Shown here: piece after piece, positions 36,593 to 44,794 of the stretch
Position numbering within the stretch: position 1 is the first letter of the stretch
Layout: every line of letters begins with the position of its first letter
Source: VAZQ01 sp963744275
GTDB lineage: Bacteria; Pseudomonadota; Alphaproteobacteria; Rhizobiales; Xanthobacteraceae
Length of the DNA stretch: 64,000 bases
Assembly: GCA_963744275.1 (NCBI GenBank)
Contig: CAVUSX010000015.1
Location: forward strand, 186,001 to 250,000
Direction of reading: 5' to 3'
Notes under the pieces: model-generated
Databases searched by the model: none
The model's input: only the letters and a program-made list of their open reading frames with translations
What the model was told of the DNA's origin: nothing
Translations under genes and position numbers: made by a program

Positions 36593-37831
36593 ATGCGAAA
36601 CAGGATTTTGACGTGGACCCGTAGGGCTTGCGCGATTGCGGGCCTCGGCGCCGGCCTTTTGGCCTTCGCGGCGGCGCCAGCGATGGCCCAGAACGCGAAT
36701 TGCCGCAATACCGGCAGCTTCGACCGCTGGCTGGCCGATTTCAAGAAGGAGGCCGCCGCCCAGGGCATCTCGGCCGCCGCCATCAATGCGGCTTCGCCCT
36801 ACCTGGTGCTCGACCAGCACATCATCGGGATCGACCGCGGGCAGCGCTTCTTCTCGCAGAACTTCCTCGAATTCTCCGACAAGATGCTGGCCGGCTCCCG
36901 GCTGCCCTCGGGCGTCGCCCAGATCAAGAAGTACCAGGGGGTCTTTGCGCGCGAGGAGAAGGAATTCGGCGTGCCGGCCGCCGTCATCACGGGGTTCTGG
37001 GGGCTGGAGAGCGATTTCGGCTCCGGCCAGGGCAATTACCAGGCCCTCAAGTCGCTGGCGACCCTGGCCTATGACTGCCGCCGCAGCGACATGTTCCGCG
37101 GCCATCTGTTCGACGCGCTGCGCATGATCGAGCGCGGCGACCTGCGGCCCGAGGAGATGATCGGCTCATGGGCGGGCGAGCTCGGGCAGACCCAGATGAT
37201 GCCGTCGGAATATTACCGCGACGCGCTCGATTATGACGGCGCCGGACGGCGCAACCTGATCAAGGACGCCGCCGACGTGATCGGCTCGACCGGGAAATAC
37301 CTCGACTTTCTGGGCTGGAAGCGCGGCGAGCCGTGGCTGCAGGAGGTGCATGCGCCCGCCAATGCGCCCTGGGATCAGGCCGATCTGTCGATCCAGCATC
37401 CGCGCGCGCAATGGGCCGCCTGGGGGGTGACGCGGGCGGACGGCAGGCCGTTGCCATCCGACAACCTGCCGGCCTCGCTGGTGCTGCCGATGGGACGCTT
37501 CGGCCCGACCTTCCTGGCCTACGATAATTTCCAGGTCTATCTGAAATGGAACCAGTCGCTGATGTATGCGCTGACGGCGGCCTATTACGCCACCCGGCTC
37601 GACGGCGCGCCGGCCATGCATCGCGGCGGCGAGATTCCCAAGCTCTCTTTCGACGAGACCCGGGAGCTGCAGCAGATCCTGGAGAAGCGCGGCTACGACA
37701 TCGGGCGCACCGACGGCATCCTCGGCCTCAAGAGCCGCAGCGCCGTGCGCGAGATGCAGATCAAGCTCGGCCTGCCGGCCAATTCCTGGCCGACCGCGGA
37801 GTTGCTCAACCGCCTGCGGGGGGCGCGCTAG
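36593..37831 (+). CDS. Lytic murein transglycosylase, MltB type with peptidoglycan-binding domain
   Basis: 412 residues from the ATG at 36593, with signal peptide 'GLGAGLLAFAAAPAMAQNA'. The SLT_2 domain shows 'FDRWLADFKKEAAAQGISAA' and the catalytic Glu in 'ITGFWGLESDFGSGQGNYQA', then 'SWAGELGQTQMMPSEYYRDA'. A C-terminal PG_binding_1 domain is visible ('RELQQILEKRGYDIGRTDGI', 'SRSAVREMQIKLGLP'). It cleaves peptidoglycan with formation of 1,6-anhydromuramyl ends in the periplasm. Its 3' end overlaps the convergent MFS gene by 26 bases. Confidence 0.93.
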   Translation: MRNRILTWTRRACAIAGLGAGLLAFAAAPAMAQNANCRNTGSFDRWLADFKKEAAAQGISAAAINAASPYLVLDQHIIGIDRGQRFFSQNFLEFSDKMLAGSRLPSGVAQIKKYQGVFAREEKEFGVPAAVITGFWGLESDFGSGQGNYQALKSLATLAYDCRRSDMFRGHLFDALRMIERGDLRPEEMIGSWAGELGQTQMMPSEYYRDALDYDGAGRRNLIKDAADVIGSTGKYLDFLGWKRGEPWLQEVHAPANAPWDQADLSIQHPRAQWAAWGVTRADGRPLPSDNLPASLVLPMGRFGPTFLAYDNFQVYLKWNQSLMYALTAAYYATRLDGAPAMHRGGEIPKLSFDETRELQQILEKRGYDIGRTDGILGLKSRSAVREMQIKLGLPANSWPTAELLNRLRGAR

Positions 37832-39095
37832 CCGGCTTGCTGCCGAGAACGGGCTCAATCCGGCGGCGGCGCAGAGTTTCTCGTTCGGCGGTTTCGGGCA
37901 TCCAAAGGGCGAAGACGATCACGGCCACGAGGGCGGCAGCGCCGAGCGTGAGAAATGCCGCGCTATAGCCGAAATGATCGACGATCTCGCCGGCCGCAAG
38001 CCCGCTCAGCGAAGCGCCTATCCCCTGCACCGTGGCGATCGCGCCTTGGGCCAGATTGTAGCGGCCCGTGCCACGCATGATATCGGCGATCACCAGCGGC
38101 GCGAGCGCGCCGAAAATCCCGGCGCCGACGCCATCGAGCACCTGGACGCCGATCAACCAGACGCTGTTGTCGGAAAAGGTGTAGAGCACCGCACGGATCG
38201 GCAGGATGGCGAACCCGGCGAGAAAGAGCGGTTTCCGCCCCCAAGCATCGGCCTTGTACCCGACCAGAAGCGCGATCGGCAGCATGACCGCCTGAGCGGC
38301 GATGATACAGGTCGACATCATCGCGGTCGCTTCGTTGGGATAGGCGGCCGCGAGCTTCTGTCCCACCAGCGGCAGCAACGGCGCGTTGGCGAAATGGAAC
38401 AGCATGACGCACAGACCGAAGATGACCAGCGGCCGGGATTTGAGCAGGATGCCGTAACCGGCGGGACCGATCGCGGCCACCGCCGCATCGTGATCCCCGT
38501 CGAGGTCTCTCGCCCGGTTGTAATCGATCGCCTCGGCCGGAATGGACAGCACCGCGATCACCGTCAGCATGGCGAACACCGGCACCAGCAGAAAGACGGC
38601 GCGCTGCGAGAGTTCATAACCGACCGCGCCCGCCAACAGGGCGATCGCGACATTGCCGGCATGGTCGCAGGCGGAGTTTCGTCCCATCCGTCGCGCCAGC
38701 AGCTTGCGTGCGAACAGGCCCAAGGTCAGGGCCGCGACCGCGGGACCGAAGACGTCGCCGGCGACGGCCATCAGGCTGGTGGCGATCGCTACCGGCCAGA
38801 AAGTCGGCAGGGCGAAAATAACGACGGATGTAACGGCCAATACCGCCAGCGCCAACACGATGACGCCGCGCTTGGCGCTCGTCTCGTCGATCGCGGCGCC
38901 GATCGGCGTCTGGACCGCGATGCCGAGCAGGCCGCTGATCGTGGTCACCAATCCGACTTCGGACTGGCTCCAATGCTGCTGGGTGACCAGGAAGACATTG
39001 AGATAAGGCCCGACCGCGCCGCGTACGTCGGCCGCGAGGAAATTGACCGCGTCGAGCGAGAGCGGGCTGAACCGCCTGCTCTTGGCCGATCTCAC
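37806..39095 (-). CDS. MFS transporter
   Basis: About 429 residues and twelve likely helices. The start is taken as the GTG at 39095, which forms a GTGA overlap with the stop of the upstream permease gene; a TTG four codons earlier is also possible. MFS landmarks are 'FLVTQQHWSQSEVGLVTTIS' and 'QTPIGAAIDETSAKRGVIVL' in the first half, and 'LVGYKADAWGRKPLFLAGFA' (conserved loop 8-9 motif) in the second. The substrate is not evident. Coupling to an anion-type permease suggests a shared physiological context. Confidence 0.88.
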   Translation of the reverse strand: MRSAKSRRFSPLSLDAVNFLAADVRGAVGPYLNVFLVTQQHWSQSEVGLVTTISGLLGIAVQTPIGAAIDETSAKRGVIVLALAVLAVTSVVIFALPTFWPVAIATSLMAVAGDVFGPAVAALTLGLFARKLLARRMGRNSACDHAGNVAIALLAGAVGYELSQRAVFLLVPVFAMLTVIAVLSIPAEAIDYNRARDLDGDHDAAVAAIGPAGYGILLKSRPLVIFGLCVMLFHFANAPLLPLVGQKLAAAYPNEATAMMSTCIIAAQAVMLPIALLVGYKADAWGRKPLFLAGFAILPIRAVLYTFSDNSVWLIGVQVLDGVGAGIFGALAPLVIADIMRGTGRYNLAQGAIATVQGIGASLSGLAAGEIVDHFGYSAAFLTLGAAALVAVIVFALWMPETAERETLRRRRIEPVLGSKPASAPPAGG

Positions 39096-40457
39096 AGCCA
39101 CAGCCAAAAAGTCCCGATCGCGAGCGTGATGATGGTCAGGGGCGCGCCGACCCTGAAATAGTCCCAGAAGCCGATGGCCACGCCCGACTGGGCGGCCCTC
39201 TGCACGACGATCAGATTGGCGATCGAGCCCAGCACGGTGAAGTTGCCGGCCAGCGTCGACGCCATCGCGACCGCCAGCCAGGCCTTGTCATGGTCCGGCA
39301 GCGGGCCGACAAACGGCTTGAGCATCAACACGGCCGGCACGTTGCTGACCAGGTTGGACAGCACCGCCGTCACGGCGCTGAGCACCGGAACCTGATCGAG
39401 GTGAAGCCCGCTCACGCCGGCGACGAGCTCGGGCGTCAGCAGCGTGTGCTCCGCGCCGGCGACGATGATGAACAGACCGGCGAACATCAGCAGCAGCGAC
39501 CAATCGATCTCCTGGTAAATTCTCCGGCTTTTCAAGCGTCGGGTCAGCAACAAGAGACTTCCGATGATGATGGCCGCCTTTGCCGGCACGATTTCGGCGA
39601 AGAACAGGGCGATCATGACGGCGGTCGCGAGCAAGGCGCGTATGACCAGCACGCGGTTGACATGGAAGTCCGGTCTCGGCGCTTGCAGGGGGGTGGCGAG
39701 CGCGAACTCGTCGCGATGGAACAGCGCGATCAGGACGACCGTGACGACCAATCCGACCAGCGCAATCGGACCCAGCGCCCGGATGAACTCGATGTAGGGA
39801 ATGTGCGAGAAGCTGCCGATCATGATGTTCTGCGGATTGCCGGTGATGGTGGCGGTCGAGCCGATGTTCGATGCCATCGCCACCGCCAACAGGTACGGCA
39901 CCGGCTTGCGCCCCATCGCCAGCGTCAATTCCAGCACCAGCGGGGCCAGCACCAGGCAGATGGCATCGTTCACCAGAAATGCGGAAAAGGCCGGCGGTTC
40001 CAACCACCCCGCAGAGCAGGATCAAAGGCGCCTTGGCGCGCTCCATGACCCAGGCGGTGGCAATGGCGAAGAACCCGGACAGCCGCAGGCTGGCCACGAC
40101 GATCATGATGCCGAGCAGCAGCGTGATCGTATCGAGGTCAACCGCCTTATAGGCATCCTCCAGCGGCAGGGCGCCGGAGGCGACCATGAGGCTGGCGCCG
40201 ACCAGGGCGATGCCGGCCCGGTCGATGCTCAGGCCCGGGACCCTGCCGATCGCGAGCGCAAGATAGCTTCCGACGAAGATGACGACGGCTGCGATTTTCC
40301 GGCCGTCTCCGCCCAGTCGATCGCCGCTCGGAAGCAGGCTCGGCGCCAACGCCGCGCCGAGGGCGGTGATGACCACCAGCCCGACAAACAGGGCGCTCAC
40401 GGCGACCGGCCAGCGGCTTCGATTGGAGGAATTTCGATTGGAGGAACGATGACGCAT
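39092..40457 (-). CDS. SLC13/ArsB-type ion transporter, frame broken near 39985
   Basis: About 454 residues and eleven or more helices. It has the ArsB/CitM/SLC13 feel: 'DLDTITLLLGIMIVVASLRL', 'AFLVNDAICLVLAPLVLELT', 'VAMASNIGSTATITGNPQNI' (the SNT-like substrate motif) and, near the end, 'VAMASTLAGNFTVLGSIANL'. The frame breaks at a four-T run before 'SAFLVND'; with three T it is continuous. Likely substrates are anions such as dicarboxylates, sulfate or arsenite. It is followed by MFS (GTGA) and lies near a carboxyltransferase/biotin carrier pair. Confidence 0.85.
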
Positions 40458-40528
40458 GAGCTACGCAACTGCCTGGGCGGCGCGCAGACCGTCGCGGGCC
40501 GCTCCCATCCTCCGGATCCCGATCCGCT

Positions 40529-41992
40529 TTACGGCGCCGCGCTCTTCTCCAGCATCAACGAGAAGCCCGGCTTGCTCACCTGGATCAGGTTGCATTCGGG
40601 ATGCTGCGTCAGCTCGGCCATCAGCCGTACCAGCGGGTGCCGCGCCGTGACATACTCCTTGGCGGGTCCGGCGGCGCGCATCTGCGCGATGTCGTCCCGG
40701 CTCAACAGCCAGCGCAGCACCAGCTCCTCGTCCGAGACGTCGGGACCGCCGAGCTCGCGGCGCATGTCGGCGAGCGTGGGCTGCGGACGCTCTTGCGCCA
40801 TGATCTCGCGCGCGCGCGGACGGTCCAGGATGCGGCCGCGCACCTCCTGGTCCATGGCGGTGACGGCTTCCTCGCCGAACTGGCCGAGCGCGTAGCGGAT
40901 GACCTGATCGGTCACCTCCTTGTAACGCTCGCCCAGGATGACATTGATGGCCGCCTGGCTGCCCACGAACTGCGACAGCGGCGTCACCATGATGGGATGG
41001 CCGAACTCGACGCGCACCCGGCCGGTCTCCTCCAGGGCCTGTTGCAGCTGCGCCTCCTTGCCGACCTGGCGCAGCTGATGGCCGAGATTGGAGATCATGC
41101 CGCCCGGCACCTGATGCTGGTAGGTGGCGTAGTCGTATTCGGCCGGCACGCCGATCGGAAAGCCCTCGCGCTTGGCGATGATCGTGAAGTGATCGGTGAC
41201 CGGCCGCAGCACCTCCTCGTCGATCCTCGGCTGGTAGCCGATGGCGCGCAGATTGTGCGCCACGTTGAAGATCGAGGGCAGCGCGGCGCCGTCCGCGAGC
41301 GGCGGAACCCCGGTATTGACGATCCGGATACCGAGCCGGACCGCCTCGAGCGCCACCAGGGGTCCGAGCCCGGTGGTGCAATGGCTGTGCAGCTCGACCG
41401 GGATGCCGCCGCTGTTGCCCAGGATGACCGGAACCAGCGTGCGGGTGCGCTCGGGCGTCAATAGGCCGCCGGGATCCTTCAGGCACAGCCGGAACGGCTC
41501 GAGCGAGGCCGCCTGCCGGCAACGCTGCGCATAGTATTCATCGGTGTGAACCGGCGAGACCGAATAGATCAGGTTGATGATCGGATCGAGCCCGAATTTG
41601 CGCGCCACCTCGACCCGGTATCTCCAGCCCGGCAGATCGTTCCAGGGCTCCGATATGCGGGCCTGCCGGATGCCGTTGGCGGCCATGCGCTCGATGAAGA
41701 GCTCGTACATGCAAGGCGGATCGAACCCGAACGTATTGACCCGCCCGGCGATCAGGCGCAGCGGCGTGTTGGGAACCAGCTGCGCCACCCGCCGAATGCG
41801 CTCCCACGGATCCTCGCGCAGCTCGCGCACCGCCTTCTTGATGTGCGAGCCCGACAACAGCTCGATCGCCAGAAAGCCGGCTTGGTCGAGCCGCCCGGCG
41901 ATCGGCAGCATCATGCCGGTCGACATCCGTTCCGCCCACAGGCTCTGGTGGCCGTCCCGGATGGTGGTGTCGACGAATTGAATCTCTTCCAT
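40529..41992 (-). CDS. Biotin-dependent carboxyltransferase subunit (pyruvate carboxylase/oxaloacetate decarboxylase type)
   Basis: 487 residues. The TIM-barrel N-domain opens 'IQFVDTTIRDGHQSLWAERM' (DTTxRDxxQS). It has 'RLCLKDPGGLLTPERTRTLV', the metal site 'PVELHSHCTTGLGPLVALEA' and 'HQVPGGMISNLGHQLRQVGK', followed by a C-terminal PYC_OADA-like domain ('RVRVEFGHPIMVTPLSQFVG'). It lacks a biotinyl domain of its own; a separate biotin carrier gene lies upstream at 42074-42547. No biotin carboxylase gene is in view, so decarboxylation, or use of a remote AccC, must be considered. Confidence 0.87.
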   Translation of the reverse strand: MEEIQFVDTTIRDGHQSLWAERMSTGMMLPIAGRLDQAGFLAIELLSGSHIKKAVRELREDPWERIRRVAQLVPNTPLRLIAGRVNTFGFDPPCMYELFIERMAANGIRQARISEPWNDLPGWRYRVEVARKFGLDPIINLIYSVSPVHTDEYYAQRCRQAASLEPFRLCLKDPGGLLTPERTRTLVPVILGNSGGIPVELHSHCTTGLGPLVALEAVRLGIRIVNTGVPPLADGAALPSIFNVAHNLRAIGYQPRIDEEVLRPVTDHFTIIAKREGFPIGVPAEYDYATYQHQVPGGMISNLGHQLRQVGKEAQLQQALEETGRVRVEFGHPIMVTPLSQFVGSQAAINVILGERYKEVTDQVIRYALGQFGEEAVTAMDQEVRGRILDRPRAREIMAQERPQPTLADMRRELGGPDVSDEELVLRWLLSRDDIAQMRAAGPAKEYVTARHPLVRLMAELTQHPECNLIQVSKPGFSLMLEKSAAP

Positions 41993-42012
41993 GGGGTTTC
42001 CCGGAGCTCTTT

Positions 42013-42058
42013 GAGCATTTTCAGGAAAAGTGGAACCCGGTTTTCCGTCCGAAAATGC
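42013..42058. repeat. Dispersed repeat GAGCATTTTC...GAAAATGC
   Basis: Inverted arms GAGCATTTTC and GAAAATGC flank AAAGTGGAACCCGGTTTTCCGTCC. Related segments (GCATTTTC, GGACGGAAAACCGG, GAAAATGCTCTAG) recur at 44654-44794 and 48845-48896. It occupies the gap between the biotin carrier and carboxyltransferase genes. Confidence 0.7.
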
Positions 42059-42073
42059 GACCTTGCAAAAATG

Positions 42074-42547
42074 CTACGTGGGGTCGGGCCTGAGCCAGAA
42101 CAGGGTCTGGCCGAATTCGACGAACTGGCCGTTCGATACCAGGATGCGCTCGATCACGCCGGCGGTCTCGGTCTTGATGCTGGCGAACACCTTCATCACC
42201 TCGATGAGCCCGACGGTGGCGCCGGCCGCCACTTTGCTGCCCGGGGTCACGAACGGCGGATCCGAGGGCGACGGCGCGGCGTAGAACTTGCCCACCATGG
42301 GGGCGGTCACCGGCAGCAGTCCGGGCTCGGGTGCCGCGCTCGCGGCCGGTGCGGGCGGCGGCGCGGCCGAGCTCGCTGCCGCCGCGGCCGGCAACGCACG
42401 CGCCGGCACCGCATCGGCGCGGGCCGACACATAGCCGCTCTTGGCAACGGTGATCTTGCGCTCGCCCTGCTCCAATTGAAGGAAATCGAACTTGGATTGC
42501 TCGAACAACTTCAGGATTTCGAGCACGTCGTCTTCGGTCAGCTCCAT
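42074..42547 (-). CDS. Biotin carboxyl carrier protein (AccB-like)
   Basis: 157 residues from the ATG at 42547 (AGGAGA upstream). The N-terminal helix reads 'ELTEDDVLEILKLFEQSKFD', a flexible Ala/Pro linker follows, and then the biotinyl domain with 'TAPMVGKFYAAPSPSDPPFV' and the biotin lysine in 'GLIEVMKVFASIKTETAG' (canonical E-A/V-M-K-M/L). It delivers carboxybiotin to a carboxyltransferase, probably its downstream neighbour at 40529. Whether it is the housekeeping AccB or a dedicated carrier cannot be settled without the rest of the genome. Confidence 0.9.
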   Translation of the reverse strand: MELTEDDVLEILKLFEQSKFDFLQLEQGERKITVAKSGYVSARADAVPARALPAAAAASSAAPPPAPAASAAPEPGLLPVTAPMVGKFYAAPSPSDPPFVTPGSKVAAGATVGLIEVMKVFASIKTETAGVIERILVSNGQFVEFGQTLFWLRPDPT

Positions 42548-42550
42548 CAA

Positions 42551-42924
42551 CCGCTCTCCTACGGCAGGCGCCGCATGCCTTTGGTCGCCGAGCTCAGGCG
42601 AGGTCGGACAAGGATTTCGACCAGCCGAACCTGCGTGTCAACCATGATAGCCCGAGCTCGGCGCTAGCGGTCCGACCGGGCCGGTCGTGATTGCAATCGC
42701 AAGCGGCATATCGTCTCGCCCATTCCTGCTCGCAAAGCCGGTCCGCAAATCCTGCTTGGAATTAACCGCTGTTCATGCCAACGATGACCGAGCCATCGGC
42801 GTCGTCGTATTTATTGTATTGTTGTTCCAAAGCATCAAAGTCCGGCCGTAATATATGGCTAATCGCCTATGCGGTTCATCGCGTGCGCCCGGTGGAATGG
42901 CGCCGCAACGCCCAGGAGGGGAAC
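42551..42924. other. Intergenic region upstream of the OmpA-like gene
   Basis: About 370 bases between divergent genes. The right half is clearly AT-richer (runs such as TATTTATTGTATTG near 42809) and probably carries the promoter of the OmpA gene. An open frame from 42775 continues in frame into that gene but looks non-coding before the TTG start at 42925. Confidence 0.5.
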
Positions 42925-44574
42925 TTGCCCAAGGTCTTGAGGATAACGTCTCGAAGGAACGCCCTGCTCACCGTCGCGGCGGTGTCCGCGCTGGCCATGG
43001 CGCAGTGGTTCCTGGCTTCCGACAGCGCCCCGGCCGCGTCGGCCCCCGGCAGCTTCATGGTTGCCCAGGCTCCGCCCAAATGCGGTCAAGACGCACAGCA
43101 TCCCTGCCCCAAGGAAGCGCCGAAGCAGCCGGCCCCGAAGGCGCCGCCGCAGCCGCAGCCAAAACAGCAGGCCCAGCCACAGCCGCCGCCTCCTCCGCCG
43201 CCGCGGCAGCAGGCGCAGCCGAAGCAGGAGCCCCAGCTCGAGCGCAAGCCCCCGGTGGTGCAACAGCCCCCGGCCGGGCAGCCGCAGCTCAAGCAGCAGG
43301 CACAGCCCAAGCAGGAGCCCCAGCTCGAGCGCAAGCCCCCGGTGGTGCAACAGCCCCCGGCCGGCCAGCCGCAGCTCAAGCAGCAGGCACAGCCCAAGCA
43401 GGAGCCCCAGCTCGAGCGCAAGCCCGCGGTGGTGCAACAGCCCCCGGCCGGGCAGCCGCAGCTCAAGCAGCAGGCACAGCCCAAGCAGGAGCCCCAGATC
43501 GAGCGCAAGCCCGAGCTGGGTCAGCAGCCGCCCGCGGGGCAGCCGCAGCTCAAGCAGCAGGCGCAGCCCAAGCAGGAGCCCCAGCTCGGCAGGCCCGCGG
43601 TCGTGCAGCAGCCCGGACAGCCCCAGCCCAAGCAGACCTTCCAGCGAGTCGTCCCGCAGCCCGCAAGGCCGGGTCAACCCGCCACGCCTGCCGTCGCGAA
43701 CGTCCAGGAGTTGCGCGGCCAGCGGAAGGAGCACGCGGGACCCAATGGCCAGGTCGTCATCGAGGAGCCCGACCACCGGCAGATCATTCGCCAGGGCGGG
43801 CAGGCCTTCGTGCGCCATGACGAGAACGAGCGTCTCTTCGAGTTCGGGCAAGGGCGCCGCGAACGGCGCGGCGACGGAAACTATGCGATCATCGATCGGC
43901 CGGACGGCGATGAGATCATCACCGTGACGGACGACGAAGGCCGCCTCATCCGCCGCTTCCGCCGCGAGCGCGACGGTCGCGAGTTCGTTATCATCGACAA
44001 CCGCCGCCCGCGCGACGAGCCGATCTTCCTCAACCTGCCTGTACCGATCATCGGCATTCCGCAGGACCAGTATATCGTCGACACCGCGGTGGCGCCCGAG
44101 CCGTTCATCTATCAAACCCTCGAGGCGCCGCCGCTCTTCCCGATCGAGCGCCCCTACTCGCTCGACGAGATCCGCTACAATGTGGCGTTGCGCGACCGCA
44201 TGCGGCGGATCGACGTCGACACCATCACCTTCGATCTCGGCTCATGGGAGGTCACCCCCGATCAAATCGGACGGCTGCAGCTGGTGGCGCAGGCGATGCA
44301 GGACATCATCGCCCGCAATCCCAACGAGGTCTTCCTGATCGAGGGCCACACCGATGCGGTCGGCAACGACGTGGACAATCTGTCGCTGTCCGACCGGCGC
44401 GCCGAGACGGTGGCCAGCGTCCTCACCGAGAGCTTCCAGATTCCGCCCGAGAATCTCACGACCCAGGGCTACGGCTCCCAGTTCCTCAAGATACAGACGC
44501 CGGACGCCAACCGGCAAAACCGGCGGGTGACGGTGCGGCGGATCACGCCGCTGCTCACCGGCCAGAGCGGATAA
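42925..44574 (+). CDS. OmpA family protein with proline/glutamine-rich tandem repeats
   Basis: About 549 residues from a TTG at 42925, five bases after AGGAGG. The signal peptide 'NALLTVAAVSALAMAQWFLA' is followed by a Pro/Gln/Lys-rich region with five 29-residue repeats (roughly residues 95-230). A middle region is rich in charged residues ('REFVIIDNRRPRDEPIFLNL'). The C-terminal OmpA/MotB domain ('DTITFDLGSWEVTPDQIGRL', 'EGHTDAVGNDVDNLSLSDRR', 'GYGSQFLKIQT') binds peptidoglycan. The protein probably spans from the outer membrane or periplasm to the wall. Confidence 0.88.
   Translation: MPKVLRITSRRNALLTVAAVSALAMAQWFLASDSAPAASAPGSFMVAQAPPKCGQDAQHPCPKEAPKQPAPKAPPQPQPKQQAQPQPPPPPPPRQQAQPKQEPQLERKPPVVQQPPAGQPQLKQQAQPKQEPQLERKPPVVQQPPAGQPQLKQQAQPKQEPQLERKPAVVQQPPAGQPQLKQQAQPKQEPQIERKPELGQQPPAGQPQLKQQAQPKQEPQLGRPAVVQQPGQPQPKQTFQRVVPQPARPGQPATPAVANVQELRGQRKEHAGPNGQVVIEEPDHRQIIRQGGQAFVRHDENERLFEFGQGRRERRGDGNYAIIDRPDGDEIITVTDDEGRLIRRFRRERDGREFVIIDNRRPRDEPIFLNLPVPIIGIPQDQYIVDTAVAPEPFIYQTLEAPPLFPIERPYSLDEIRYNVALRDRMRRIDVDTITFDLGSWEVTPDQIGRLQLVAQAMQDIIARNPNEVFLIEGHTDAVGNDVDNLSLSDRRAETVASVLTESFQIPPENLTTQGYGSQFLKIQTPDANRQNRRVTVRRITPLLTGQSG
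43207..43620 (+). repeat. 87-bp tandem repeat encoding 29-residue Pro/Gln/Lys units
   Basis: Units start at about 43207, 43294, 43381, 43468 and 43555, each encoding QQAQPKQEPQ(L/I)ERKP and then a VVQQPPAGQPQLK-like half. The first four units are full length and nearly identical; the fifth decays at 'LGRPAVVQQPGQ'. Exact 87-bp periodicity makes copy-number change by slippage or recombination likely. Confidence 0.9.
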
Positions 44575-44602
44575 ATCGGGCGGCCCCCTGCATCCCATCG
44601 TG

Positions 44603-44635
44603 ATGGCCGGGACGATGTCCCGGCCATTTGCGTTT
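44603..44635 (+). terminator. Rho-independent terminator of the OmpA gene
   Basis: ATGGCCGGGA and TCCCGGCCAT pair as a perfect 10-bp stem around CGATG, followed by TTGCGTTT. It begins about 28 bases past the OmpA stop. Confidence 0.75.
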
Positions 44636-44653
44636 GGGGTCGCGCGCAGCTCA

Positions 44654-44794
44654 GAGCGGTTTCACATCAGCCGGAGAAAGAAACCGCTCCAGCTTTCTCG
44701 CATTGTCGCATTTTCGCATTGTCGCATTTTCGGACGGAAAACCGGTATCCACGCCCGCCTCCGCGGGGGCGGGCATTTTCCTGAAAATGCTCTA
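44654..44794. repeat. Composite dispersed repeat (GAGCGGTTTC hairpin plus GCATTTTC/GAAAATGCTCTAG)
   Basis: GAGCGGTTTC pairs with GAAACCGCTC at 44680-44689. The stretch continues with GTCGCATTTTCGCATTGTCG, GGACGGAAAACCGG, a CGCCTCCGCGGGGGCG hairpin, and CATTTTCCTGAAAATGCTCTAG. The last bases provide the stop codon (TAG at 44792-44794, minus strand) of the hydrolase gene. Confidence 0.7.
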
